Positions 46,065 to 59,182 of a stretch of 64,000 nt of DNA are shown in pieces. Below the pieces are notes generated by a model. The model worked only from the letters and a program-made list of their open reading frames with translations, ran no database searches and had not been told where the DNA came from. Source of the stretch: Numida meleagris (taxonomy: Eukaryota > Chordata > Aves > Galliformes > Numididae); NCBI RefSeq assembly GCF_002078875.1, contig NC_034438.1, forward strand, positions 67,169,842-67,233,841, written 5' to 3'. Made by a program: the position numbers and the translations under genes. Positions within the stretch are counted from its first letter, which is position 1. Each line of letters begins with the position of its first letter.

Positions 46065-49000
46065 ATAATCATAGGAACAAATAAATCGTGCTATAATCAT
46101 GTTATACTGTCTGCATGGAAACTGACACAATGATAATATGCTTAGAAATTATAACAAAAAATGTTCAATTACTTTAAAAAGTTCTTTGAATAAACTGGAG
46201 ACTATCTGATGCTGTAGATTTGAGGTGGGGAAGTTGCAGTTAGGAATCCTGCTTTGCCATAGTTACATAATTTTGTTACTCTACTAAAAGTCATAAATGC
46301 ATCAATATTACATTTTAATTAATATTTAGATAGTATTGCTACCTTCTAGATAAAAAAGCAATGCACGCTTTTGAGAACAACAGCTATTGCACCCCACAGG
46401 TCAGTATCTGATGATAACTAGCAAGTCCATAGTGAAACGTAGTTAAATAGAAACATGACCATGATATTGCCAGTGATACAGGGCTGTGACAATGGACTTC
46501 CCTCTCTTCTACACACATATCTGCCTATTTATTCCTCTCTACTCTAGAACGTTCAGGCCTCACCTTCTTAACTCACCTTTTATGTAAGTGCATTTGTTTT
46601 GTTTTTACTGGTCCAACCTTAAAGAGCTATAAAAATAGAAACAAAACCAATGAAACAAACAAACCAAGAAAGAAAAAAAGAAAGGGTATAAAAGAAAATT
46701 GTCATCACTCTGTGATGCAATAGTGTTTTATCCATCGGAGACTTGAATTGGTTTCCTTCACAAATACTGTGTGCAATTAATGCATAACTGCCTAAATACA
46801 CCTGTGACTCTGGTTCATATATACAACTGATCACCAAGTAACTCATCTGATGTTGTAAAAATGTGACTTTTTTTTTCATATTGAATATTTCAGCTGAATT
46901 TTTAAGCCACAATCTCCTTACGTTTTGAAATGCCTAACAAAAACAGAGAAATACTCCAGTAAAATCTGTTTTAAAACAACATGCAGTTTTGTGTTGAAGT
47001 TTTCTACAGCAAAACATCATTGAGGTAAAAAAAAAAAAGTAATAAAAAATAAAATTTAAAAATGAAATCAGGCTAGGGACCGAGCCTTTATATGGCCAAC
47101 AAGAGAAGTAACCAGAACTGAAGTTAAAAAAGGTAAAGGTCTCTGTGCTTTCCGTAACAGATCTGGAACTGGCCACTGTCAGAGACAAGATTCTACATAA
47201 GCAAATCCAGAACTGTTGTTGTGGTCATTAATTAAATGGTATGGCTCATTAATTAAATCTTGTGACACTTACAGTGTTCTCTTGACTGCCATGAACAGCC
47301 TAGGAAACATGATTTGAATCAAATATTCTGCTCATAGATGGTCTTCCTGCATCATGTGTGGTTCTAGTAAAATGCTAGCAATATTTGCAATACCATGAAG
47401 ATTGTAGACTTGAGTCCTTCTCAATGACAACAGCATTCTGAAACCAGTAACCATATTCAGAACGTTAGAACGAAAATGATCTTTCAGATGCCTTGTAGAG
47501 GCCAGCAAATGTCCCACCTGAAATTGCAAAACACTCGTAGCCATCAAACGTCTGCTTTGTTTGACTCCTAACAGAAGTGCTTATAACTAGAGTACCCAGC
47601 CTGTAAGTAGATGAAGCTGCCAGCTCTTACCATACCTTATTTCCTTCTCAGTGCCTAGAATTTGCCATACACTAAGGTACTGATTTGAAGCACGGGAAAG
47701 TCATCTTCATTCTCTGCCACGCAGAGCAGATATTGAACCAAAATTTCCCATTTCTCTGGAGAATTCCCCAATCACAGGCATACAGCTATTGTTATTCTCT
47801 GATGTCTGATTCACTGATTAATGTTTTATTCCAGTTGGAAAATGTTCAGCAGATCATGCTAAGGAAAGGCAGCCTGAAGTATATTCCATAAAGACAAGGG
47901 ACCCAAATTCAGAGAGTAAAACTTAAGCCCCAAAGTTGTGTGCTTCATTTAGGCCATACGGTATGACCAAGGAAGAAGCAATTTTTTTTCTGTTTTTAAA
48001 TTTCACATAATGCAGAAAACTCATTTCACATTGCATTTTTGCATGTTATTTTCCAGCAGTTACATTTTTTTTTTTAATTTATACAAAACCACTGATTCTA
48101 TTTCCTAATTTCCTTATTTTGTTTACTTAGGCTGCTCCTTATTTGAGCTGCTGTGGGGAGGGGACTTTGTTTCTTGGTTTCCTTTTCCCTCACCTCTCTT
48201 AAATATTTTTGTTGAATTTAAGATGATCAGAAAACTCACTGTGTGCATTTTACAGATGTTAGAAATAATCCTCTTCTGTCACTTATCTATTTTTTAATAC
48301 CAAATCTGACTTTATGTCATAGAATAACTGTGTTGTTTTCTGCTTTACCTGACAGAAAGAGTATTACATATAAATCATGTTACTGTTTAAAAGTTTTGAA
48401 TAAAACATGCTAACCTTGTCATAGTAAGTGACAGACAGAAAAGTCACTATTACTTGCCTGCTACAAATAATCCATATACTTCATGTATAATTCATCTAGT
48501 CTTTAAGAATGTTTAACAATATTGAATTTAGATAAATTTTGATGGTGAGGTTCATCAAACTTCCTTCATTTTTTTACACGTGTGCCTCATCAATTTAAGT
48601 CTGCATCTGTATTGCTCTACCTGTATGTTCACACTGGCAGGGGCTGTAGGTTGCTATTCATAGCACACAGATATGAATGCTGACCAAGTTACATCATCTG
48701 GTATCCTCCTTGCGACCCTATCTACCCTTCTGAACTCATGAAACTACAACAAGCCAAAGCCATAAATCTGTCACTGTGGCAATAGCTGCAGGGACGTATA
48801 TCTAGTGGCAGCTTTTCTCAGGATCATTGGATTCTGAAAGGGGACTGAAAAACAATTCTAGGTAAGATTTCAATCCTTCACAAAATAAGATTCTAATCCT
48901 TACCAAAACCTTCCTGTCAATCACACTGCAAAGAGAAGAAATCTGCAAACAAAAGCTCCTCAGTGGTAGAGAGAAGGGAAAATATTCAGCAATAAAATGC

Positions 49001-51046
49001 ACATACATGCACACATACCCATACATGCTCACACAGAGTCCTGCAGGCATTCCTCAGCCTCAGAAGTGAGAAGATGTGGGCTCAACAGCTTTTAAAGCAT
49101 CACTTTTGTGAAAGGAACCAGTCCTGTGCTGTACATTTTGCATCAGATCATTACAAAGAGTTTGAAGGCTGTAATCTGGTAGGATGAAAAAATATATGAC
49201 ATGGCTGGACATTTTTAAAACACTGAATTTTTTAATTAAGGAAATGCAGTGCACTTTTGAGTAAAAAGACTTGCACAATGTAAATGCAGAAGAAATTAAG
49301 ACTAACTGAAGGTTTTATGTGGCAATGGCAGACAATCATAAGTAGATTCTCTTCCTTGTATTGCTTAATAAGCTTTGCATGCTGGCTACACCAAAAATCT
49401 TCAGTATAAACTTTGTGAACAGATTTGATGAGAAACTGACAAGTGGAACAGTACATCTGTCATGGTGAATGGCAAAGTTTTTCTTAAAATTGTTCTTCCC
49501 AAAGTTGTTTCCGAACTTGCTAAAACCCTGCTACTTTATCATGTTCCAGTTTCCCCAGTGTGAAAGCTGTAACAACATAATGTGATTTGCAGAGAGGCAT
49601 TGTCCAGTGTCTTCACAGATCCTCTGTGTGGAGGGAATACAGTCCAGAAGGATACATTTGTATGTATAACTCCTCAGACAGCATGGATGCAGTGTGTGAA
49701 TGAAGTTCTTAGCCTAACCACAACACTCTTAAGACTCATATGAAGTATTGTACTAAAGTGCACTTTGCTGTTATTAAGAAAACTAAGAAATATAATAAAA
49801 AGTTCTAGTGCTTCTTGTTTCTCTTCTGTTTTCACACACACACAAATAGTGCTGTTTTCTGGGCAGACTGACATGGAGTTTGGCACTAACACCCTTCAGG
49901 AACAGTCTTGTACAGGACAAGTATAATGTTTTCTCAGAGTCAGTAGCCCAACAGCTTTCCAAATACTTTTCCAAAATATTTGCTACATCAGCAAAATTAG
50001 ATGATCAGTAATGGGAAGATTATGAGTATGCTTATAGATGAAGAAGTAGTAACAATCACATCCATAGAAGAAAAAAACCCTGCTTTTTAATTAATTCGTT
50101 CCTTAGCAAAATGATTAAGCAAATTATGGAATTTAACAGAATGAGAAAGAGAGAGAATAAAAGAGGTTGTTCCCATGCCTTCTCTTCCTCAAAGATTTCT
50201 TTTTTATCTCATGTCCACAACTGAACACACCTTCATTTGAAACACAGCTGTAAATTTTTGGAAGGCTTGTAACATTTCTGTTGTGCCTTATCTTAGACTA
50301 TTAAATAATAACAAGAACAATATTAATTGGAAATCAAAATAAACAACCTCAGAGTTATACGAATCCCTTAATACAATCTAGATAGTCAATAACTCAACTT
50401 GCCTCAGAAATATACATATATATATGTATACAAAGATCAGCCAGATATTCCAGTTTCCTTCAAAAATGTTTTTCGATTTGCAGCCAGGATACATGGAGGC
50501 TGACAGCAATCCTAATACCTCTAAATTATGGAGCTGGAAAATGCCAGCATTTGCAGTCTGAAAACAAGAAGGTGAAAAAGAGAAAACATTTCTCTGTATA
50601 AACTTAGACAATCTTGCAAGTCTGTTTAGGTCTTCTGCAGACATAGAAACAGATATAGTAGATGGTTTCTACTCTTTGTACAGAATCCAATCTTGAGTGA
50701 CTCTGGATTTCCAGTTTACTTAGTTTGTCGAAATCCACTTATTTCATGATGTACAAAACCATTTGTATTATCAAATTAGTTATGGGAGTGAATTATTGCT
50801 CAGTTCTGAGCTGAGTGAGCTGCTGTGCCTTCTCATAGACACAACCAAATTGGAAGATGTAGGTATAGTCAAAAAAGCAGCAAACACTGAGACAATATAT
50901 ATATATATTTAAGGGAGATGTTCCTCTACAATAAAAAGCTTATATATGGAAAATTAAAGTATACATTTTTACTACTTCTACTGTTTCACCTTACTTTCTA
51001 CTACTTGCCCATCGTAAAATACCAAGTCTGCTAGATTTGTCAATTT
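46065..51046. other. AT-rich single-copy DNA, nothing recognised
   Basis: Five kilobases without a transposon or exon I can name, the longest such stretch here. Short AT-dinucleotide runs occur at about 50408-50432 and 50895-50910. A 40-nt splice-like interval at 48823-48862 was considered and set aside. Confidence 0.5.
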
Positions 51047-51264
51047 CACAGAATCATAGAATCATAGAACCACAGAATCCTTAAGGTTAGAAAAGACCAC
51101 TGAATTCATCTAATTCAACCACCAATGCATGCCCACCATGCTCACTAACCATGTCCCTCTGTGCCACCCTTGATCACCTCCAAGGATGGTGACTCCACCA
51201 TTTCCCTGGCAGCCTATTTCAATATCTCACCACTCTTTCTGAGAAGAAATTTTTCCTAATATTT
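51047..51264 (-). mobile_element. CR1 LINE, antisense 3' end
   Basis: The plus strand shows the inverted octamers (AATCATAGAATCATAG), then AAGGTTAGAAAAGACCACTG, CCATGCTCACTAACCATGTC, CACCTCCAAGGATGGTGACT and GAAATTTTTCCTAATATT. Same older subfamily as the antisense copy at 44391/45890. Confidence 0.93.
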
Positions 51265-52507
51265 CAGTGCTTTCTATAGCAGAACAATATCAGATTATAA
51301 AGTTCAGCTGACCATTGCCAACACCTTTATTTAGTAGAGATATTTTGGATGGAGTAGATTTCCATTTTAAAGTGTTCATACTGAGGTTATTCTACAAGGA
51401 GAAATTGAGGACACCTAACAGCACTATTGTTTCTTCACTGGATCCTTCCTTTAGCAATTTAATAAGGTTAGCAAGCATTACAAATACGTTAAGAAATGTT
51501 GATTGCAACCTTGTAGTATAATTATTGTTCCCAGAATTTAGAGTGAAATTCTTACCTCATTTGCAGCTAATTACCTTCAAAAATAAAAGTTTGAAACAGA
51601 TGGAACGTTTTTGACTAATTTTAATGAGTAGGGGAACAAATCCTTTCTTGCACTGCAATCGCTACATTCTTGCAAATTAGTGATCCTTATAAAGGAATAA
51701 CATGTGAAATATTTACACAGGGAAACTCAGCCTCTAGAATACTAATACAAGTAAACAACAAAGGGATGACTGAATTAAATATAAGAAAAATACTAACTCA
51801 AATACTACAGAGTGATTCACTTTGCATTTGAGGAAGAACTAGACAGTATAACTGAGCATTTTCCTTCTCAATTTTTTTTAAACATCTGATACTGTTAAAA
51901 ACAAAGTAGAACACAGAAGATTTTTTGAGTAGAATGCTTAGCAATGTACAAACATACTATAGAAGGAATACTTACAGATATTTCTTTTTCAGTAAATAAT
52001 ATCATTAGGAATTTTAAACAAAATATCTTCCTGTCTCTTGAACTTGTTACAGCAGTTCTTTATCACTCCCAGAACAGAACAAAGAGATGTCTATATGCAG
52101 GTAGATGTGTACATTCTTGGCTATAGAAGAGAGTAAAACTATTTATTTATTTATGTGTTTATTTATTGCCTCTCACATTACTCAGCAATTTGCATAGATT
52201 AAAGCACAAATGCTGGAGCACAGCGTGCTCAAGAGCACGTAGCTAATGATTTACTAATGATTTACAGTGTAATCTTAGATGAAAGAAGCAGGTTGTACAT
52301 GTGTGGAATGTAGTGTTTCTAGTGTCCTGTAGTTAACAACATGTCCTGTACACGAAAATAGCCTGGGAAATGGTAAAGCACGGGTAACCCTGCGCTTGAG
52401 TGTTTCCCAACACACAAACAAGTTTGCAAGCATTCCCCTTTGAGATATTAACTGAAAGAAAACAAAGAGAAACAAGGAATGAAAATAGCTATGGTTCTGT
52501 ATTCACA
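51265..52507. other. AT-rich single-copy DNA with a TTTA microsatellite
   Basis: Nothing recognised except an interrupted (TTTA)n repeat at 52139-52167 and a small tandem duplication of TAATGATTTAC near 52243-52265. Confidence 0.55.
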
Positions 52508-53329
52508 GTGGAGTTGAGTGCACCCTCAGCAAGTTTGCAGATGACACCAAGCTGTGGGGTGCGGTCAACACACCAGAGGGACGGGATGCCATCCAGAGGG
52601 ACCTAGACAGGCTGAGCAGTGGGCCCAGGTGAACCTCATGAGGTTCAACAAATCCAAGTGCAAGGTCTCGCATCTGGGTCAAGGCAAACCCCATTACCAA
52701 TATGTGCTGGGGGATGAAAGGATTGAGAGCAGCCCTGCTGAAAAAGACCTGTGGGTACTGGTGGTTGGGAAGCTGGACACGAGCCAGCACTGTGCCCTCA
52801 CAGCCCAGAAAGCCAACCATATCCTGGTCTGCATCAAAAGAAGCGTGACCAGCAGGGAGGTGATCCTGCCCCTCTGCTCTGCGCTGGTGAGGCCTCACCT
52901 GGAGCACTGCTTCCAGATGGGGAGTCCTCAGTACAGGAGAGACAGGGACCTGTTGGAGTGCATCCAGAGAAGGGCCACAAAAACGATCCATGGGATGAAA
53001 CACCTCTCCTACAAGGACAGGCTGAGAGAGCCGGGGCTGTTCAGCCTGGAAAAGGGAAGACTCCAAGGAGACCTAATAGCAGCCATTCAGTATACAAAGG
53101 AGAGCAACAGGAACAAAGAAGAAAGACTCTTTAGCAGGATCTGTGGTGATAGAACAAGGGGAAATGGTTTCAAGCTCAAAGAGGGTATATTTAGGTTAGA
53201 TATAAGGAAAATATCTTTTACAGTGAGGGTGGTGAGGCACGGGAACAGGTTACCTAGTGTTGTGGTTGATGCCCCGTCCCTGGAGACTTTGAAGGTGAGG
53301 CTGGATCAGGCCCTGGGCAACCTGATCTA
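52508..53329 (+). mobile_element. CR1 LINE, RT C-terminal half, truncated at both ends
   Basis: Starts within RT just before motif C, which is intact (FADDTKL, about 52534-52554), then runs to the ORF end. A one-base deletion near 52610 shifts the frame, after which 52620-53330 stays open over about 240 codons: [11 protein letters not shown], the ESSPAEKDLWVL block, [49 protein letters not shown] and [14 protein letters not shown]. Unusually the copy stops at CCTGATCTA, the end of the ORF, and lacks the 3' UTR and octamers that its relative at 7847-8170 retains. That implies a later deletion or rearrangement. Not a functional gene: no start, no endonuclease. Confidence 0.93.
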
Positions 53330-54224
53330 TACTGAAAAGCAAATTTATTTCTGTTAATCATGTGAATATTAATGTATTTTTCTCCAAAGGTTGCCTGGCT
53401 TTTGAGCCTATTACCTGAACAGCTCTATCTGGATGTTCTTGATAAGATTTACTTTTATCTCAAGGCACTATCAAAATACTAAATCTGGTTTGTCAGCATG
53501 GGGATGGAAGAGATCAGGGAGAACTATTGTTCTCTACTAAGTGAAATGATAACTAAAAATTCCTCACTTGCTGCAGCTGTATAATTCTCTGTCAGATTCA
53601 TTTTTAATTCTTTAGTTTTATAAAGGGCAAATCTTAAAAGTATTTTCTTCTCTCTCCTACAATGCATAAAATTTTCAAATGTCATTAACTTTTATCAAAT
53701 AGCCATAATAACCACAAGGGTATGACTTCTGATCTTGGTCCATGTCCAAATTCCTCAGTGGTAATGGCTGGATAAAGAATTACTGCTATCTGGTCTTTCA
53801 GAAGATATACAGCGATGGTTATGATTGTAATAGTGTTGATGGATTTCAGTGAAAGGAAGCAATGTTGTTCACAATTAAGAGCATGCATCTATGCAATGCA
53901 TATTATACATACACCAAATGCAACAAGAAAACAAATTCATGGACAGACATCTCTTACCTGCTTTTTATCCATGTACACTGCTCCTCTCTTCTAGCATACC
54001 AAACAGAATAGCTCTTGCTCAGCTGTCCAGATTCAAGGTGGGGTTGTGTCCCCTTTAACTGCAACTTTCTTAAGGTATTGTCAGATAGCTCCTTTTTCAT
54101 AGCTGGATTTATCTTAAATGAGGTTGGTAGGATCTGGTCCTCAGAATTAACAGTTAGTTGCTTTTCTTATGGTTAGGCTTTTCACAACCACAACTGGAGT
54201 TTTATTACTAAAGTAGTAACAGAA
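53330..54224. other. Single-copy DNA, nothing recognised
   Basis: Flank between the 3'-truncated CR1 and the solo LTR. No repeat or exon identified. Confidence 0.55.
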
Positions 54225-54230
54225 GACAAC
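54225..54230. repeat. Target-site duplication, left copy (GACAAC)
   Basis: GACAAC lies directly before the LTR's first TG and recurs directly after its last CA. A 6-bp duplication is what alpharetroviral integrases produce. Confidence 0.85.
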
Positions 54231-54337
54231 TGTTACCTTACTACCTATTAAAGCTACACGTGCGCTAATGAGCTATTCCCGCTAGGACCATTGTAACACA
54301 GACATCAATATGATGGTATAACAAAAGGCAAATGGCG

Positions 54338-54343
54338 TTTATT
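54338..54343 (-). terminator. LTR polyadenylation signal (AATAAA)
   Basis: TTTATT on the plus strand reads AATAAA on the minus strand, followed by the CGCCATTTG block typical of avian alpharetroviral R regions. Confidence 0.75.
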
Positions 54344-54359
54344 GTTAGGAGTTACAGAA

Positions 54360-54367
54360 CTATATAG
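54360..54367 (-). promoter_or_regulatory. LTR TATA box
   Basis: The palindromic CTATATAG sits about 20 bases upstream (minus sense) of the AATAAA, the arrangement of avian alpharetroviral promoters. Whether it is still active is unknown. Confidence 0.65.
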
Positions 54368-54802
54368 TGTCTCTTATCTGTTACCTAATTCTTGCTTATC
54401 TGTTACCTGAGCTCACGCGAGCTACTGACCAATCACTCCGGACATCATGCGTTGCCCATGCATTTCCGAGGACCATATACGGAGTGGTCATGCACTTCCT
54501 TATGTTACACGCTGTGCACAAGATAGCGGGTCAGCGTGACCTCTCCTGATCGGTGGGTGGAACTGCCCTATGTTTGCTGAACAATCTGCTGTCGGTTGCA
54601 CTTATCCATCCTTCCCAGGGGAGCCTTCTGGTCCAAGAAATCCGGTTAGTCCTTGAGGCCCTGGTGGTCCCGTGCTTTCCCCAGATAAGTTCCTCCGAGT
54701 TGTTTACCATCTCTCCAAGGACAGTTCGTCCTAGCCTGTTACAGCATGGGGGAGGCCTACATCCCGTTACATCTCGAGTCCCCGCAAATGCCTAATACAA
54801 CA

Positions 54803-54808
54803 GACAAC
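54803..54808. repeat. Target-site duplication, right copy (GACAAC)
   Basis: Exact match to the copy at 54225-54230. Together they define the integration site. Confidence 0.85.
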
Positions 54809-57624
54809 TGCTATCTCCATCATCCTAATGCCAGTGAAAACAACCATCTCAGCTACAGTTAAAGTAGCAGTTGCACCTGGTGCTACCTAAATAGCTGAGA
54901 GTCATACTGAGAAAAAAATGTGTTTAATTATTTTTATACACTTTTTTAATTTTAAACACTATAAATGTATGTATTGGATTCACTATTAAATTATGAAGTG
55001 TTAACATTAAGGCTTTTCATTACTATTACAAGTTAAACAATATAATTAAAAATTGCAGTTTACGTCATAGATTATTAAAGTTTATTAATGAAAAATTTAT
55101 TTAAATATGCACTACTGCTTTTATTTTGAATAAATGTTAACATTTATGGAAGTTACCATTAATTTGCATCTAAAATATAAGAACAAGTCAACTTTAGTGG
55201 GCTTTCTAGAAATTGTACTGAAAGAAAACCAAAAGGAGATTGAACTATGAATAGTAAGTCCTCCTAGAACTATGATCTCACCATTAGAGTAGAAGCCAAA
55301 AAACACCAAACATCTTTAGCATGATTTGGTAGAAGTTTAGTGGTGTCCTAACTATAACACAGATATATTAACTCTGATAAATCCTTTTGATACTGTGATG
55401 CTTTTTATCTCAAGTTGTGGGATCTTAGTTAACAAAAAGATCATACAGGGTAGCATAGGCAATTGTTAGTGGTGTTACAAGGGATTATGCATTGAGAATA
55501 GTGTGGACAAGGAAAAGAACAAGGAGAACAAAAGCAATGAGTCTCACTGGTACAACTAAAGACAGTTTAAAAAGGGAAGGAAAGAAAGAAAAACATTTGA
55601 TGCATAGATAAGTAGTCACCATCCAACACAAGCAGAGCAACACCCAACCTGTGCCCCAACGATGTCTGCCCTGGAACACCAAAACTCTCTCAGGTTTTAT
55701 TGCTGAGGATGATGTTATACAGAGTGGAATACCAAGTTGGTTAGTTCAGGTCTTGCCCAAACCTAGCATACTCACTGGTAAAGCGCAGGGTAGAGTGAAG
55801 AGAAAGAATCAATACTGTACAATCACTGTGCATCATGCATCAAGAGCCAAAACACTGATGTGTTGTCATCATTGTTTTCCTAGTAGGATGCTGTGAGAAA
55901 ACTGTCTCCAAGCCAGAAGACACATGACTTGTTCCATTCCCCACCCTTTCAGTTATCTGGATATGGAAGGATCACAGAAGGATAGCAAGAGCTCCTTTTG
56001 AATCAGAGGTCTGCTCTCGATTTTCTGGGTGTTTCCATTTTCAACCCTGCTATAGATACTACTATGAGACTCTGCTATTTTGATATAGGGGTACAAAAGA
56101 CTAACACATGTTTTTATTGCTGGAAAACATTTTTTTTATGTAACCACAGCAGCAGAATACGTTTCCGGCAACACTCATATCTCATATATGAATGACCAGG
56201 TCATCGTGTTTATCTGGGTCTAGCTTGAGACCCACATTCACTTATTCTGAGACAGGTTAATCTGCAATTGGTTAACTGCAGGCTATAATAGCATTATCCT
56301 TTTTAATGACTTAATGTCAGTCATAGATAGACTGATAGTATTTACCCAGCTGACTTGTAAATACAATAGATGGTCCAGCAGATAACTTCTTGATACAGAG
56401 TAGACCTATCAAAAAAAAAAAAGTTTTGATCAATTCTCAGCCTGTAGGATTGGTTTCAACCATTTCAACACTCTGTACTACACGGCCACTGCATTTTGAG
56501 TCTTCTACTAGAAGCACTCAGAATGTGTAAGTATTGTTGACGGTACTACGTGTTTTAAGAAATTAGAAAAAATTCTCTTGACCAAAAAGTTTCACTCTTG
56601 ACTTTTTAGTGGTGAATACGGTGATAATAGTTATAAAAGCAACATGAAAAAGTCAGAATTATTTGTGAATCATTCTCACCTAAACACTGTCATCTTAAAT
56701 GACAGTAAAGCAACTTTATAAATAAATAAAGTTTTAAGGAAAAAGCCCAAAACTTTAAAAGTGAGAAAAGTTTTTAAAAAATCTCATGTAAATACAAGAA
56801 AAAAAATATGCATTTTACATCAAGAAAACACATATTTAGCTTTAGGATTTAATATGTCTTTTTGTATGAATGTGGAAAAAAGAAATGTGGGCAACAAAAG
56901 AGATTTCCTGGATTGTTTTTATGAATAAAATGATAAAATGAAGAGACTCCTCTTGACATTCCGTTGCAAATTGAGGAACCTCATCTTGTGTTCATTGAGT
57001 AGCTCAGTACTTCTAGTGGCTGAGGTGTAAACAAAAGAATCACAAATTCATTCATTTTTGTTGCTATTTGAGATAAATCCATCTGCTAGTTTAGCCACAG
57101 ACTTTCATTCCAATTATTCTTCTTGATGTAGAATCTTCTGACACTAGCAAAAGAAATATTTCTTTAAAAGTCTCAGTTGGTCTTCAATTTGAGGTTGCTA
57201 CAAACATGTTAAGCAGGGATCTTTTAAGGTATTTTTTCAGTACCTTTTCCCTACCTATCTGGCTCACCATTTTTCTCTAGCACTGCTTTGTTACTTCATA
57301 TTGTGCATATACATGTAGCTACACAACGAATGAACACCCGTGCTCTCAATAAAAGCGTTTATGGGCTCTGCAGTCTCTCAGTACAACGGTATTTAAAGTA
57401 GTACTCCATCAGGGAAAGCAATTGTGAGAACCTACTGTTCACGGATGGTTTAATTTTTAGTTGGTATAGATACAACAAAGCAATAGGAGAAGAAGAAGTG
57501 AGTTGACAGTGCAGGTTATAACTGGGTTAAGAATTAGAAAGTGCATTTGTGGTCTTATTCATCTTTAGAAAAAGGTTACACTTTCCAAAACTTTTGCATT
57601 TTAGGTGATTCAAGACAGCTAGGA
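54809..57624. other. AT-rich single-copy DNA, nothing recognised
   Basis: No named transposon, exon or RNA gene. Frames up to 81 codons lack motifs. A-run near 56410. Confidence 0.5.
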
Positions 57625-58864
57625 TGGGCAGAACTTGCCTGACCAATCTGGTGGCCTTCTGTGATGGAGTAATGGCATTGGTGGACAGGAAAAGGGCGAT
57701 GAATGTCATCTGCCTGGACTTCTGCAAAGCCTTTGACATGATCCCTCATCACATCCTTCTCTCTAAATTGGAGAGGTATGAATTTGAAAGATGGACTGTT
57801 TGATGGATTAAGAATTGGTTGGCTGGTTGCAGCCAAAGGGTTGTGATCAATGGTTCCATGTCAGGGTGGAGGCCAGTCATGAGTGGTATCCTTCAGGGGT
57901 TGGTCTTGGGACCGGTGCTCTTCAACATCTTCATCAACGACATACACGATGGCATCGAGTGCACCCTCAGCAAGTTTGCAGATGACACCAAGCTGAGCGG
58001 TGCGGTCGATACACGGGAGGGAAGGGAAGCCGTCCAGAGGGACCTGGACGGGCTGGAGAAGTGGGCCCATGTGAACCTAATGAGGTTCAACAAGGCCAAG
58101 TGCAAGGTGCTGCACTTGGGCCGGGGCAATCCCAGGTATTTATACAAACTGGGGGAAGAACTCCTTGAGAGCAGCCCTGCAGAGAGGGACTTGGGGGTCC
58201 TGGAGGACGAGAAGATGGTCGTGAGCCAGCAGTGTGTGCTGGCAGCCCGGAAGGCAAACTATGTTGTGGGCTGCATTAAAAGAGGAGTGGCCAGCAGGGA
58301 GAGGGAGGGGATTGTCCCCCTCTACTCGGCTCTTGTGAGGCCCCACCTGGAGTACTGCGTCCAGGCCTGGGGCCCCCAGCACAAGAAAGACACAGAGCTC
58401 TTGGAATGAGTCCAGAGGAGGGCCACCAGGACGATCAGAGGGGCTGGAGCACCTCTCCCATGAGGAAAGGTGGAGGGAACTGGGCTTGTTTAGCTTGGAG
58501 AAGAGAAGGCTTCGGGAAGACCTCATTGTGGCCTTGCTTGAAGGGAGCGTATAAACAGGAGGGGGTACAACTGCTTACATGGGCTGACAGTGACAGGACA
58601 AGGGGGAATGGTTTTAAACTACAACAGGGGATATTTAGGTTAGACGTTAGGAGGAAGTTTTTCACTCAGAGGGTGGTGACGCGGTGGAACAGGTTGACCA
58701 AAGAGGTTGTGGATGCTCTGTCCCTGGAGGCATTCCAGGCCAGGCTGGATGTGGCTCTGAGCAGCCTGGTCCGTTAGTTGGTGACCCTGCCCACAGCAGG
58801 GTGGTTGAAACTCGATGATCTTTGAGGTCCTTTTCAATACAGGCCATTCTATGATTGTGTTATG
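57625..58864 (+). mobile_element. CR1 LINE, RT half plus 3' UTR
   Basis: 5' truncated within RT. It begins with the CLTNLVAF block, has motif A changed ([10 protein letters not shown] where the 38 kb copy has [10 protein letters not shown]), motif B as [14 protein letters not shown] (the V-P-Q-G core altered to I-L-Q-G), an intact motif C FADDTKL (about 57975), then the thumb region and C-terminal tail. A 196-codon frame (57819-58409) ends at a point-mutation stop, and further frameshifts follow. The 3' UTR is of the GATGATCTTTGAGG type with one good octamer and a degraded second (ATTGTGTTATG). It belongs to the same subfamily as the 38 kb copy but is older. Confidence 0.95.
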
Positions 58865-59182
58865 TTCAGTCCATGCTTAATTTGGGAGAACTAAAGAAGA
58901 AAGGAAAACAGAATGTGCTTTCTTCAATTTTGAAAAGCATTCAAGGAGGAGTTTCACAGTATTTCCATTGTCATTTACATGCTTCTTCCTTCCCTTCCTT
59001 CTAGCTATATGCTCCTGACATTTCCTTCAAAGTAGCTGTACAACCCTGAGGCGAAGAGTTGCTGAAATGTAAGCTCCAGGAAGGAAATATATATACTTTG
59101 GACAGGTTTTATTAGATTAGTGAAATCACAGGGCTAGCACTGTTTTTTAATAACCTGTAAAATTGAAGAGAGTGTTGAAAAT
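58865..59182. other. Short AT-rich spacer, nothing recognised
   Basis: About 320 bases between the CR1 and the next LTR without identifiable features. Confidence 0.55.

Larger units (their letters stand above)
54231..54802 (-). mobile_element. Solo LTR of an alpharetrovirus-like endogenous retrovirus
   Basis: A 572-bp LTR with exact limits. Short inverted ends (TGTTAC... and ...CAACA) are flanked by a perfect 6-bp duplication. Read on the minus strand it has a long U3, a TATA box (CTATATAG), then about 20 bases later AATAAACGCCATTTG, nearly identical to the polyadenylation region of the avian leukosis/sarcoma group. A short R and U5 follow. U3 is longer than in the exogenous avian viruses, so this is an endogenous relative, not a recent copy of those. 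No gag, pol or env adjoins it: the provirus was lost by recombination between its two LTRs, leaving one. The frames at 54367-54795 lie inside the LTR and are not genes. Confidence 0.85.

Noticed and set aside
48823..48862. 40-nt interval bounded by CTTTTCTCAG and GTAAGA
   Set aside because: Splice words are good, but two of three frames are closed, the phase does not fit the other candidate exons, and the interval is very short.
52503..53066. 187-codon minus-strand frame
   Set aside because: Antisense shadow of CR1 RT; the plus strand carries the recognised motifs.
54367..54795. Two plus-strand frames of 60 and 80 codons
   Set aside because: Entirely inside the minus-strand solo LTR; no viral or host protein similarity.
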